Part shown: positions 16,267 through 22,989 of the stretch, piece by piece
Layout of the letters: every line of letters begins with the position of its first letter
Position numbering within the stretch: position 1 is the stretch's first letter
Assembly: GCA_035761165.1 (NCBI GenBank)
Contig: DASTRO010000066.1
Location: 1 to 22,989, forward strand
DNA length: 22,989 nt
Origin: CALCHX01 sp035761165
Lineage (GTDB): Bacteria; Gemmatimonadota; Gemmatimonadetes; Gemmatimonadales; Gemmatimonadaceae
Direction of reading: 5' to 3'
Program-made: the position numbers and the translations under genes
Notes under the pieces: model-generated
What the model was told of the DNA's origin: nothing
The model's database searches: none
The model's input: only the letters and a program-made list of their open reading frames with translations

Positions 16267-18207
16267 ATGATGCCGGAGCGCTACGCGGAGCTCTTCCGCG
16301 ACGAGAGCCGCGAGCACCTCGCGACCGCCAACGACGCGCTCCTCGTGCTGGAGCGCGGCGATGACGCGGCGCGCGCGATCGCCGAGCTCTTTCGCGCCGT
16401 CCACTCGCTGAAGGGGATGAGCGCGGCGATGGGCTACGCGGCCGTGGCCGAGCTGGCGCACGCCTGCGAGTCGCTCCTCTCGCGCCTGCGCGAGGAGGCG
16501 ATCGCCGTCACGCCGGACGTCATGGACGCCCTCTTCGCCGCCGCCGATGCGCTCGACGAGGCGGTGGAGGCCGCGATCGCCGGTCGGGACGGCGCGGTGG
16601 ACTGCTCGGCGGTGCTGCAGCGCCTGCAGTCGCTGGCCGGCGAGAGCGGGGACCGGACCTCCGGTGCAGCGCCCGACGCGACGCGCGAGGAGCGGCGGGA
16701 GGCGATGCCGGGCACCCCGGGCGCCGCGGCGCCCGCCGCCGCCGCGAGCGACGGCTCGGGCGGGCTCGAGGTGCGGGTGGGGCTCGACCCGCAGGCGCCG
16801 CTCGCCGGCGCACGCGCGGTGCTCGTCGTCCGCCGGGCGGAGGCGCTGGGGCAGGTGACCGACCTCGAGCCGCCGCTGGCCGCGCTGCAGGCCGGCGAGG
16901 CCACCGCATTCCGATTCCACGTTCGCAGCGCGGCGTCGCCCGACGAGATCGAGCGCGCCATCCGCTCCGCCGGCGACGTCGTATCGCTGGAGATCGCCCC
17001 GGCGACCGAGCCCGACGCGGCCCGCCCGAGCGGCCCGGTGGCCGGCCGCGCCGCCGCGCCGCGGAGCGTGCGCGTGGAGGCGCGCCGGCTCGATGCGCTG
17101 CTCGACCTGGCGGGCGAGCTGGTGATCGCCCGCGGCCGCCTCGCCGACGCGGCGGCACCCCATGCGGCCGACCCGCAGCTGCGCGACGCGCTGGCGCACC
17201 TGTCGCGCCTCGTCGGCGCGATGCAGGACGAGGTGCTGTCCAGCCGCCTGGTGCCGGTGGCCCAGCTCTTCGACCGCTTCCCGCGCCTGGTGCGCGACAC
17301 GGCGCGCCTGCTCGGCAAGGAGGTCGTGCTGGAGCTGGAGGGGAAGGACGTGCACCTCGATCGCTCGCTGCTCGACGAGGTGGGCGACCCGCTCGTCCAC
17401 CTCCTGCGGAACGCGCTCGACCACGGCGTGGAGCTCCCGGCGGAGCGCGAGGCGGCGGGGAAGCCGCGCGCCGGCCGGCTGGTGCTGAGCGCGGCGCGCG
17501 ACCGCGACACGGTGCTCGTGCGCGTGGCCGACGACGGCCGCGGCATCGACCGGGCGCGCGTGCGGCGGCGCGCCCGCGAGCTCGGGCTGCTCGACGACGA
17601 CCGGCCGCTCACCGACGCCGAGATCGTCCGCCTCGTCGCGCGCGCCGGCTTCTCGACCGCCGAGCGGGTGACCGACGTCTCCGGGCGCGGCGTGGGGGTG
17701 GACGCGGTGCAGACGCGGATGCGCGCCCTGGGCGGTGCCGTGGAGATCGACTCCCGCGAGGGCGTGGGCACCACCGTCACGCTGCGCCTGCCGCTCACCC
17801 TGGCCATCACGCGCACCGTGCTGGCCCGCGTCGGCGACGAGGTGTACGCGCTGCCGGCCGGCCACGTCGCGGCGACGGGCGAGCTGGACGCCATCCCGGC
17901 GACCACGGTGCGTGGCGAGCCGGTGCTGCTCGTCGCCGACCAGCCGCTGCCGGCGCTCGACCTGCGCGCCGTCGTCGGCCTGCCGCCCTCGGCGGCGGCG
18001 GGGCGCGAGCTCGTCGTCGTCGAGTCGGGGGAGCGGCGGGTGGCGCTCGTCGTGGACGAGCTGCTCGGCCAGCAGGATGCCGTCGTCAAGCGCTTCGACC
18101 GGGTCCGCGGCGCGCTGGACTGCTTCAGCGGCGCCACGATCCTCGGCAACGGAACGCCGGCCTTGATCGTCGATGTGGGACGTCTCCTCACCCAGGGCCA
18201 ATCATGA
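16267..18207 (+). CDS. cheA: Chemotaxis histidine kinase CheA
   Basis: CheA autophosphorylates on a histidine in its Hpt domain and passes the phosphate to CheY. The 646-residue protein has the full domain set. P1/Hpt: His 46 in AVHSLKGMSAAMGY. A linker rich in Ala and Pro (about 130-165). A P2-like CheY-binding region (about 167-245). P3 dimerisation (about 260-330). P4 ATPase: N-box with N382 and H386 in RNALDHG, G1 box DDGRG at 422-426, G2 box GRGVGVD from 473, then EGVGTTVTLRLPL. P5 CheW-like: about 515-646, ending FSGATILGNGTPALIVDVGRLL. Two ATGs are adjacent (16267, 16270); no ribosome site is obvious. The end overlaps the cheC ATG (ATGA). No receptor, cheR or cheB is in the window. Confidence 0.96.
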   Translation: MMPERYAELFRDESREHLATANDALLVLERGDDAARAIAELFRAVHSLKGMSAAMGYAAVAELAHACESLLSRLREEAIAVTPDVMDALFAAADALDEAVEAAIAGRDGAVDCSAVLQRLQSLAGESGDRTSGAAPDATREERREAMPGTPGAAAPAAAASDGSGGLEVRVGLDPQAPLAGARAVLVVRRAEALGQVTDLEPPLAALQAGEATAFRFHVRSAASPDEIERAIRSAGDVVSLEIAPATEPDAARPSGPVAGRAAAPRSVRVEARRLDALLDLAGELVIARGRLADAAAPHAADPQLRDALAHLSRLVGAMQDEVLSSRLVPVAQLFDRFPRLVRDTARLLGKEVVLELEGKDVHLDRSLLDEVGDPLVHLLRNALDHGVELPAEREAAGKPRAGRLVLSAARDRDTVLVRVADDGRGIDRARVRRRARELGLLDDDRPLTDAEIVRLVARAGFSTAERVTDVSGRGVGVDAVQTRMRALGGAVEIDSREGVGTTVTLRLPLTLAITRTVLARVGDEVYALPAGHVAATGELDAIPATTVRGEPVLLVADQPLPALDLRAVVGLPPSAAAGRELVVVESGERRVALVVDELLGQQDAVVKRFDRVRGALDCFSGATILGNGTPALIVDVGRLLTQGQS

Positions 18208-18857
18208 ACGATCTCGACCTCGCCTCCGTGCCGCCGCTCGGCGACCTCGGGGCGCTGACCCCGCTCCATCTCGATGCCCTGCGCGAGGTGGCGAACATCG
18301 GTGCCGGCCATGCCGCCACCGCGCTCTCGCAGATGACCGGGCGCACGATCATGATCAGCGTGCCGACGGTGAACATCGCCCGCATGGAGCAGCTCCCGCC
18401 GCAGCTCGCCGCGCCCGACGAGGCGGTGGCGGGCGTGCTGATGCACATCCTGGGCGACCTGGCGGGGCGGACGCTGCTCGTCTTCCCGCAGCGCACCGCG
18501 CTCCGCCTGGCGGAGCTGATGCTCGGCCGCCCGGAGGCCAACCTGGCGTCCTTCGGGGAGCTGGAGCGCTCGGCGATGAAGGAGGCGGGGAACATCCTCA
18601 GCGGCGCCTACATGAACGCGCTGAGCGAGTTCCTCGGCATGATCCTCCTGCCGTCGCCCCCCAGCCTGGAGCTGGACGTCGCCGCGGCCGTCGTCTCGAC
18701 GGCGTGCCTGCAGTTCAGCACCGACCGCGACTACGTCTTCTGCGTCGAGAGCGAGTTCGTGATGCAGGACGTGGGCGAGCGGCTGCGCGGCTTCTTCCTG
18801 CTCATGCCCGACGTGGCGTCGCTGCGCGCGGTGCTGCGCGCCATCCGCCTCGCCTGA
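18204..18857 (+). CDS. cheC: CheC-family CheY-P phosphatase
   Basis: CheC proteins dephosphorylate CheY-P; in Bacillus CheC also works with the receptor deamidase CheD. The 217-residue protein shows both copies of the family's E-x-x-N active-site motif: E28/N31 in LREVANIGAGHAATALSQM and E127/N130 in MKEAGNILSGAYMNAL. Having both sites intact points to CheC or FliY-like rather than CheX (one site). There is no FliY-type C-terminal SpoA domain, and the length is normal for CheC. The start ATG overlaps the cheA stop. cheD is not adjacent. Confidence 0.92.
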   Translation: MNDLDLASVPPLGDLGALTPLHLDALREVANIGAGHAATALSQMTGRTIMISVPTVNIARMEQLPPQLAAPDEAVAGVLMHILGDLAGRTLLVFPQRTALRLAELMLGRPEANLASFGELERSAMKEAGNILSGAYMNALSEFLGMILLPSPPSLELDVAAAVVSTACLQFSTDRDYVFCVESEFVMQDVGERLRGFFLLMPDVASLRAVLRAIRLA

Positions 18858-18877
18858 GCGCGCCGGCACGCCGTCCG

Positions 18878-21535
18878 ATGGCCGCCCCGCTCACCGCCCA
18901 GCGCGACCGCGAGCTCCTGCGGTCGCTCGCCCGCCGGCTCGACCCGGCGGACGCGGGCGCGCACAACAACCTGGGCGTGCTGTACTTCAACAAGGGGCTG
19001 TACGACGAGGCCGTCGAGATGTTCGGGCGCGCGCTCCAGCTGCAGCCGCGACTCGCCGTGGCGCGGCGCAATCTCGAGATCCTCCACGCGACGCCGGCGT
19101 TCGCCGAGCGGCGGCTGGCGGAGCTGCGTGCCGCCGCGGCCGCCGATCCGGCGGCGCGGGCGCCGCGCCTGGCGCTGGCCCGGGCCCTGACGCTGGCCGG
19201 CCAGCACGACGAGGCGGTGAGCGAGCTGGCCGAGCTGCTGGCGCGCGATGCCGGCGATCTGGAAGCCATCGTGCAGATCGGGGCCGCGGTGAAGGACGGC
19301 GGCGACCTGGCCGACGCCCAGCGCTGGCTGGAGCACGCGCTCCGCCTGGCCCCCACCGACGCCGGCCTGCATCTGCAGCTCGGCGAGGTGCTGTACCACC
19401 GCGGCCTGCCCGACGCCGCGCTGGAGCGGCTGCAGCGCGCGGTGAGCCTGGACCCGCGGAACGCCGACGCGCACCACCTGCTGGGCTTCGTGCTCGGCGA
19501 CCTGGGGCGCCACGCCGAGGCGCAGGCGGCGGCGCGGCGCGCCACGGAGCTGAACCCCGCGCTGGCGCGCCCGCAGACCAACCTCTCGCTCGAGCGGCCC
19601 GCCACCGGCCGCCCGCGCCGCCGCTCGCGCGGCTCCGCCCCCTCCGGCTCGCGTCCCGCCCCGGCCTGCGACGGCGCGCACCTGGCGCACTTCAACCTCG
19701 GCCTCGCCTTCCGCCACAAGGGCTACCTGGCGGAGGCCGCCCGCGAGTACCAGCTGGCGCTGGAGCACGGCGAGGAGCGCGTCCTGGTGCAGCAGGCGCT
19801 GGCCGAGGTGCGCCTGCTGCAGCGCGACCTGCCGGCCGCGCTCGCGCTGTACGAGGAGCTGACGCGCCTGGCGGCGGAGAGCCCCAAGCTCTGGAACGAG
19901 CGCGGCGTCGTGCTGCACCTGAGCGGCCGCGTGGAGGAGGCGCGCGCCTGCTACGAGCAGGCGCAGGCGTGCGACGCCGGCTACGCGCTGGCGCACGGGA
20001 ATCTCGCGATCGCCAGCTACCACCTGGGCGATGCCGCCGCCGCCGAGGCGGCGCTGCGGGCCGCGCTGGCGGAGGAGCCGGCGTTCCTGAAGGCGCGCCT
20101 CAACCTGGCGCTCCTCCTCCTCCGCGCCCGCCGCCTGGACGACGCGCTCGACGCCTACCGGGGCGTGCTCGGCGTCGACCCCGAGCACGCGGTGGCCTGG
20201 AACGGGGTGGGGCTGGTGCTCGTGGAGCAGCGCCGCTACGCCGACGCACGGCACGCCTTCGCGCGGGCGGTGCAGAGCCGCCCCGGCTACGCCGAGGCGC
20301 ACTACAACCTCGGCTTCGCGCTGTCCAACCTCGGCGAGTTCGACGCCGCGCTGGCGGCCACCCGCCGGGCGCTGGAGCTCGACCCGCTCTACGGGCGGCA
20401 GGCGTTCGAGCTGGCGATCGACCTCGAGTACGAGACGCCGGAGCTGGCGGTGGCCGTGGAGCTCGGCGGCGATCAGCGCGCGAGCGCGGGCGTGCGTGAC
20501 TTCACCTTCGACGCGACGGCGCTCGATGCGCTGCTGGCGCCGAAGCGGGAGGCCCCAGGGTCCGGGGACCAGGACCCAGGAACGGACTCGGGACACGCAG
20601 ATTCCACGCACGCTGGTTCCTGGTTCCCGGTCCCTGCTCCAGCCGCCACCGCTCCGCTGCTCGCGGCCGGCCGCCGCTTCGCCGAGCAGGGGCTGTACGG
20701 CGAGGCGCTGGACCGCTTCGAGGCGGTGCTCGCGGTCGAGCCGGCCCACGACGAGGCGGCGCGCGCGGCCGTGCGCGCCCTGGTGGCGCTGGGGCGCACC
20801 GGCGAGGCGCGCCCACGCCTCACCGCGCTGGTCGCCGCCGCGCCGGACGATGCGGAGTTGCACGCCCTCGCGGCCGACGCCGCGCTCGGTGAGGGCGACG
20901 TGGGTGGTGCGCGCCTCGCCGCCGAGCGCGCCGCCGAGCTGGCGCCGCGCGATGCGGCCATCCTCCAGCGGCTGGCCGACGTGCGCGCGCTGGCCGGCGA
21001 CGCCGCCGGCGCCGCCGATGCCTACCGTGCCACGCTGGCGCTGGAGCCGGACCGCGCGGCCGCGCGCCGCGCCCTGGCCGGGCTCCTCGCCGCCGCCGGC
21101 TTCACGGCCGACGCGGAGGCGCAGCTCGTGGCCGCCCTCGAGACGCTGCCGACGTACGCCGATGCCGTGCTGCAGCTGGCCGAGCTCCGCCGCCGCGCCG
21201 GGCGCCCCGCCGAGGCGCGCGCGGTGCTGGTGGCGCTGCTGCAGCGCGATCCGTACGACCTGCCGGCGCTGGTGGCGCTGGCCGAGACGCTGCTCGCCCT
21301 GGACCGCCCGCGCGACGCGGAGCGTGCGGTGCGACGCGTGCTCGCCTTCGATCCCGAGCATGCCGGCGCGCTCTACGTGGAGGGACTGCTGCTCGCGCGG
21401 CAGCACCGGATCCGCGATGCGGTGGCGGCCTGGCACCACGCGATCGCCGCCGACGTCGACGGGCACGTCGCCGAGCGCGCCCGCCTGGCGGCGCTGGACG
21501 CCGGCGCGCGCACCCTGCTCGAGCGCGTGGCCTGA
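18878..21535 (+). CDS. Large tetratricopeptide-repeat protein
   Basis: The 885-residue protein from ATG 18878 is nearly all TPR. The first block (residues about 28-235) starts with AHNNLGVLYFNKGLYDEAVEMFGRALQLQP, a canonical TPR seen in two halves. The second block runs about 267-540 and the third about 590-885. Two low-complexity linkers separate the blocks: an Arg/Pro/Ser-rich one (about 239-266) and one at about 560-586 that coincides with a palindromic DNA element. No signal peptide or membrane helix is visible, so it is probably cytoplasmic. TPR proteins are binding scaffolds. Twenty bases separate it from cheC, so it may assemble partners of this signalling system; that is inferred from position only. 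The open frame before 18878 is shadow of cheC. Confidence 0.88.
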   Translation: MAAPLTAQRDRELLRSLARRLDPADAGAHNNLGVLYFNKGLYDEAVEMFGRALQLQPRLAVARRNLEILHATPAFAERRLAELRAAAAADPAARAPRLALARALTLAGQHDEAVSELAELLARDAGDLEAIVQIGAAVKDGGDLADAQRWLEHALRLAPTDAGLHLQLGEVLYHRGLPDAALERLQRAVSLDPRNADAHHLLGFVLGDLGRHAEAQAAARRATELNPALARPQTNLSLERPATGRPRRRSRGSAPSGSRPAPACDGAHLAHFNLGLAFRHKGYLAEAAREYQLALEHGEERVLVQQALAEVRLLQRDLPAALALYEELTRLAAESPKLWNERGVVLHLSGRVEEARACYEQAQACDAGYALAHGNLAIASYHLGDAAAAEAALRAALAEEPAFLKARLNLALLLLRARRLDDALDAYRGVLGVDPEHAVAWNGVGLVLVEQRRYADARHAFARAVQSRPGYAEAHYNLGFALSNLGEFDAALAATRRALELDPLYGRQAFELAIDLEYETPELAVAVELGGDQRASAGVRDFTFDATALDALLAPKREAPGSGDQDPGTDSGHADSTHAGSWFPVPAPAATAPLLAAGRRFAEQGLYGEALDRFEAVLAVEPAHDEAARAAVRALVALGRTGEARPRLTALVAAAPDDAELHALAADAALGEGDVGGARLAAERAAELAPRDAAILQRLADVRALAGDAAGAADAYRATLALEPDRAAARRALAGLLAAAGFTADAEAQLVAALETLPTYADAVLQLAELRRRAGRPAEARAVLVALLQRDPYDLPALVALAETLLALDRPRDAERAVRRVLAFDPEHAGALYVEGLLLARQHRIRDAVAAWHHAIAADVDGHVAERARLAALDAGARTLLERVA
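19591..19627 (+). repeat. 8-bp inverted repeat at the Arg-rich TPR linker
   Basis: CGAGCGGC (19591-19598) and GCCGCTCG (19620-19627) are perfect inverted copies with a 21-base spacer. They lie at the start of the Arg/Pro/Ser-rich linker that breaks the TPR array. In DNA of this GC content an 8-bp match is only weakly surprising. Confidence 0.4.
20556..20636 (+). repeat. 81-bp palindromic element read in frame in the TPR gene
   Basis: The 22 bases at 20556-20577 match the reverse complement of 20615-20636 at 19 of 22 positions, separated by 37 bases. The element is 81 bases, a multiple of three, has no stop in the gene's frame, and falls between two TPR blocks (residues about 560-586, Gly/Asp/Ser/Pro-rich). 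Its base pattern (CCAGG, GGGAC, GGTTCC) and codon use differ from the GC-rich flanks. It resembles in-frame palindromic insertions such as the Rickettsia palindromic elements in style, though not in sequence as far as I can tell. Confidence 0.75.
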
Positions 21536-21550
21536 GCACGGGACGAGACG

Positions 21551-22690
21551 ATGCCGATCGAAGGACCGCTGCGGGAGCTGGACATCCACGACGTCTTCCA
21601 GCTGCTCGACCTGAGCCGGAAGACGGGGGCGCTGCGCGTCACCTCCGGGCTGCGCGACAACGAGGGCACCGTCTACTTCGACGCGGGGCAGGTGGTCTAC
21701 GCCAGCGTGCGCAGCAACCCGCATCCGCTGGGCGCGATGCTGGTGCGCTCGGGCCGGCTGTCGGAGCAGGAGCTGGCGCGCGCGCGCGCCCGGCAGCTGG
21801 AGGCGCGCGACGGCCGCCGCCTGGGCGAGGTGCTGATCGACGAGGGGCTCATCGCACCGCGCGAGCTGGAGCGGCAGCTGCGGCTGCAGATCGAGGCGGT
21901 GGTCTTCGAGCTGCTCTCGTGGCGCGAGGGCTTCTTCTCCTTCGTCGAGCAGGACGTCGCCGGGCTGCCGGCCGACGCCACAGTGCGCATCTCCGCCGAG
22001 TCGCTGCTGATGGAGGCGGCGCGGCGCATCGACGAGTGGAGCACGATCGCCGACCGCGTGCCCGATCTCTCCGTGGTCCCCGCGCTGGTGGCCGAGGACG
22101 ACGGGGATGCCGGCCCGCTGACGCTGGACGGGGAGGCATGGGAGGTGCTGGCCGCGGTGGACGGGCTGCGCGACCTGCGCGCCATCGCCGCGGCGTTGGG
22201 CCGCTCGGAGTTCGACGTGGCGATGGTGGCTGCGCGCCTCGTGCAGGCGCGCGTCATCCGTGTCGGGCGTCCCGAGGTGCCCCACGGCGACGGCTCGCAC
22301 GCCGGGCCTGCCCAGGCCGAGCGCTCCGCGGCGCTGCTCGCCGCCGGGGACGTGGAGGGTGCGCTGGCCGAGGCGCGGCTGGGCATCGCCGCCGACCCGC
22401 ACTGCGCCGCCGGGCACGTGGCCGCGGCGCGCGCGCTGCACCGTCTGGGCCGGGCGCAGGAGTCGCTGGAGGAGCTGCGCCGGGCGGCGCAGCTGGACGC
22501 CGCGTCGGCCGAGCTGCAGCGCGAGCTGGGCTACGCCGCCGCGCGCGCCGGCGACCTGGCGGAGGCGGTGACGAGCTGGAAGCGCTATCTGCACCTCGTG
22601 CCCGCCGGTCCGGAGCGCGACGAGACCGCCGCGGCGCTGGACGCGGCGAGCCGCCTGCGCGCGGCGCTGGAGGCCCATGCCGCCGTCTGA
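21551..22690 (+). CDS. DUF4388 (PATAN-like) protein with MshEN-like motif and TPR tail
   Basis: The 379-residue protein begins with a DUF4388 domain (GPLRELDIHDVFQLLDLSRKTGALRV, then VYFDAGQVVYA, residues about 4-55). Residues 90-113 fit the 24-position consensus of MshEN c-di-GMP-binding motifs: RLG at 90-92, L95 I96, G99 L100 I101, L106, L110 and Q113. A degenerate copy lies at 59-82 (LG 60-61, G68, L75, Q82) with a 7-residue spacer. A central helical segment follows, then TPR-like helices from about 258 to the end. DUF4388/PATAN proteins are often found with response regulators and in gliding or pilus systems. It starts 15 bases after the TPR gene and overlaps the next gene by 14 bases. 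Function is inferred only. Confidence 0.85.
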   Translation: MPIEGPLRELDIHDVFQLLDLSRKTGALRVTSGLRDNEGTVYFDAGQVVYASVRSNPHPLGAMLVRSGRLSEQELARARARQLEARDGRRLGEVLIDEGLIAPRELERQLRLQIEAVVFELLSWREGFFSFVEQDVAGLPADATVRISAESLLMEAARRIDEWSTIADRVPDLSVVPALVAEDDGDAGPLTLDGEAWEVLAAVDGLRDLRAIAAALGRSEFDVAMVAARLVQARVIRVGRPEVPHGDGSHAGPAQAERSAALLAAGDVEGALAEARLGIAADPHCAAGHVAAARALHRLGRAQESLEELRRAAQLDAASAELQRELGYAAARAGDLAEAVTSWKRYLHLVPAGPERDETAAALDAASRLRAALEAHAAV

Positions 22691-22989
22691 CGCCGTCCGC
22701 CGCCTGAGCGACGCCCTGGCGCGGGATCCGGCCAGCCCGGCGGCGCTGGAGCTGGCCGAGCTGCTGGCCGCCCGTGGTGACCTGGACGCCGCCCGGCGCG
22801 TGGCCGCCCAGGCCGCGGCGCGCCATCCGCTGCGCGCTGCCGCGCACGACCTGGTCGCGCGGCTCGCCGCGCAGGCGGAGGACTGGCGCGTCGCGCACGA
22901 GGCCTGGTGCCGCGTGCTCTCGCTGGCTGCGGCCGACGCCGAGCAGCGCGCGGCCGCCCTGCTGGGCCAGGCGTACGTCGCCTTCCGCG
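22677..22989 (+). CDS. TPR-like protein, truncated by window end
   Basis: ATG 22677 opens a frame that continues past the window edge without a stop (104 codons seen). The translation is helical and Ala/Leu/Arg-rich, with TPR-like pairs such as PAALELAELLAARGDLDAARR and DWRVAHEAWCRVLSLA. It starts 14 bases inside the DUF4388 gene, so it belongs to the same transcription unit. GC at third positions is very high, as in the surrounding genes, which supports coding. The product is probably another repeat scaffold, but the missing part may hold other domains. Confidence 0.75.
   Translation, partial: MPPSDAVRRLSDALARDPASPAALELAELLAARGDLDAARRVAAQAAARHPLRAAAHDLVARLAAQAEDWRVAHEAWCRVLSLAAADAEQRAAALLGQAYVAFR

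Noticed and set aside
16075..18201. Minus-strand open frame of 708 codons antisense to cheA
   Set aside because: No domain seen; a perfect CheA occupies the plus strand.
18731..22678. Minus-strand open frame of 1315 codons antisense to cheC, TPR and DUF4388 genes
   Set aside because: It is rich in Arg, Gln, His, Gly and Val with no recognisable domain, and mirrors strong TPR genes. Long antisense frames are expected at this GC content.

Overview
This 23 kb window comes from a very GC-rich bacterial chromosome. It is almost fully coding, with one reading direction except for a small gene at the left edge. Many start codons overlap the previous stop as GTGA or ATGA, so much of the window is probably cotranscribed and translationally coupled. 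The gene content (type 2-like isoleucyl-tRNA synthetase, a TMEM260-like DUF2723 membrane protein, diadenylate cyclase, DivIVA, and a cheW-cheY-cheA-cheC set followed by TPR and DUF4388 proteins) best suggests a Gemmatimonadota-like organism. That placement rests on family resemblance only and is moderate in confidence. I see no rRNA, tRNA, CRISPR array, transposase, prophage or resistance island.

Layout. Positions 48-236 (minus): a small two-helix membrane protein. 351-4195: tilS, hpt, ftsH (tRNA-Ile lysidine synthesis, purine salvage, membrane proteolysis). 4207-4304: a purine-tract repeat and hairpin. 4316-5973: folP overlapping cdaA. 5990-7945: a large DUF2723 membrane protein that appears to need a CTG start. 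7957-13440: yggS, divIVA, purine nucleoside phosphorylase, ileS. 13446-15407: a DksA/TraR-type protein, lspA and an RluD-type pseudouridine synthase. 15358-18857: cheW, cheY, cheA, cheC. 18878 to the end: a 885-residue TPR protein, a DUF4388 plus TPR protein, and a truncated TPR protein.

The first two thirds look like two ancient housekeeping neighbourhoods known from Bacillus subtilis joined together: tilS-hprT-ftsH...folP, and ylmE...divIVA-ileS-ylyA-lspA-ylyB. Here sepF, ylmG and ylmH are missing and a purine nucleoside phosphorylase sits between divIVA and ileS.

The last third is a chemosensory core without receptor, methylation or flagellar genes. It runs directly into TPR/DUF4388 proteins that may be its scaffold or output. 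The DUF4388 protein carries a 24-residue stretch that fits the c-di-GMP-binding motif of MshEN domains, preceded by a degenerate copy. The most unusual DNA-level signals are an 81-bp palindromic element read in frame inside the large TPR gene, a low-complexity in-frame insertion in ileS, the purine-repeat/hairpin between ftsH and folP, and an operator-like inverted repeat on the putative ftsH promoter.
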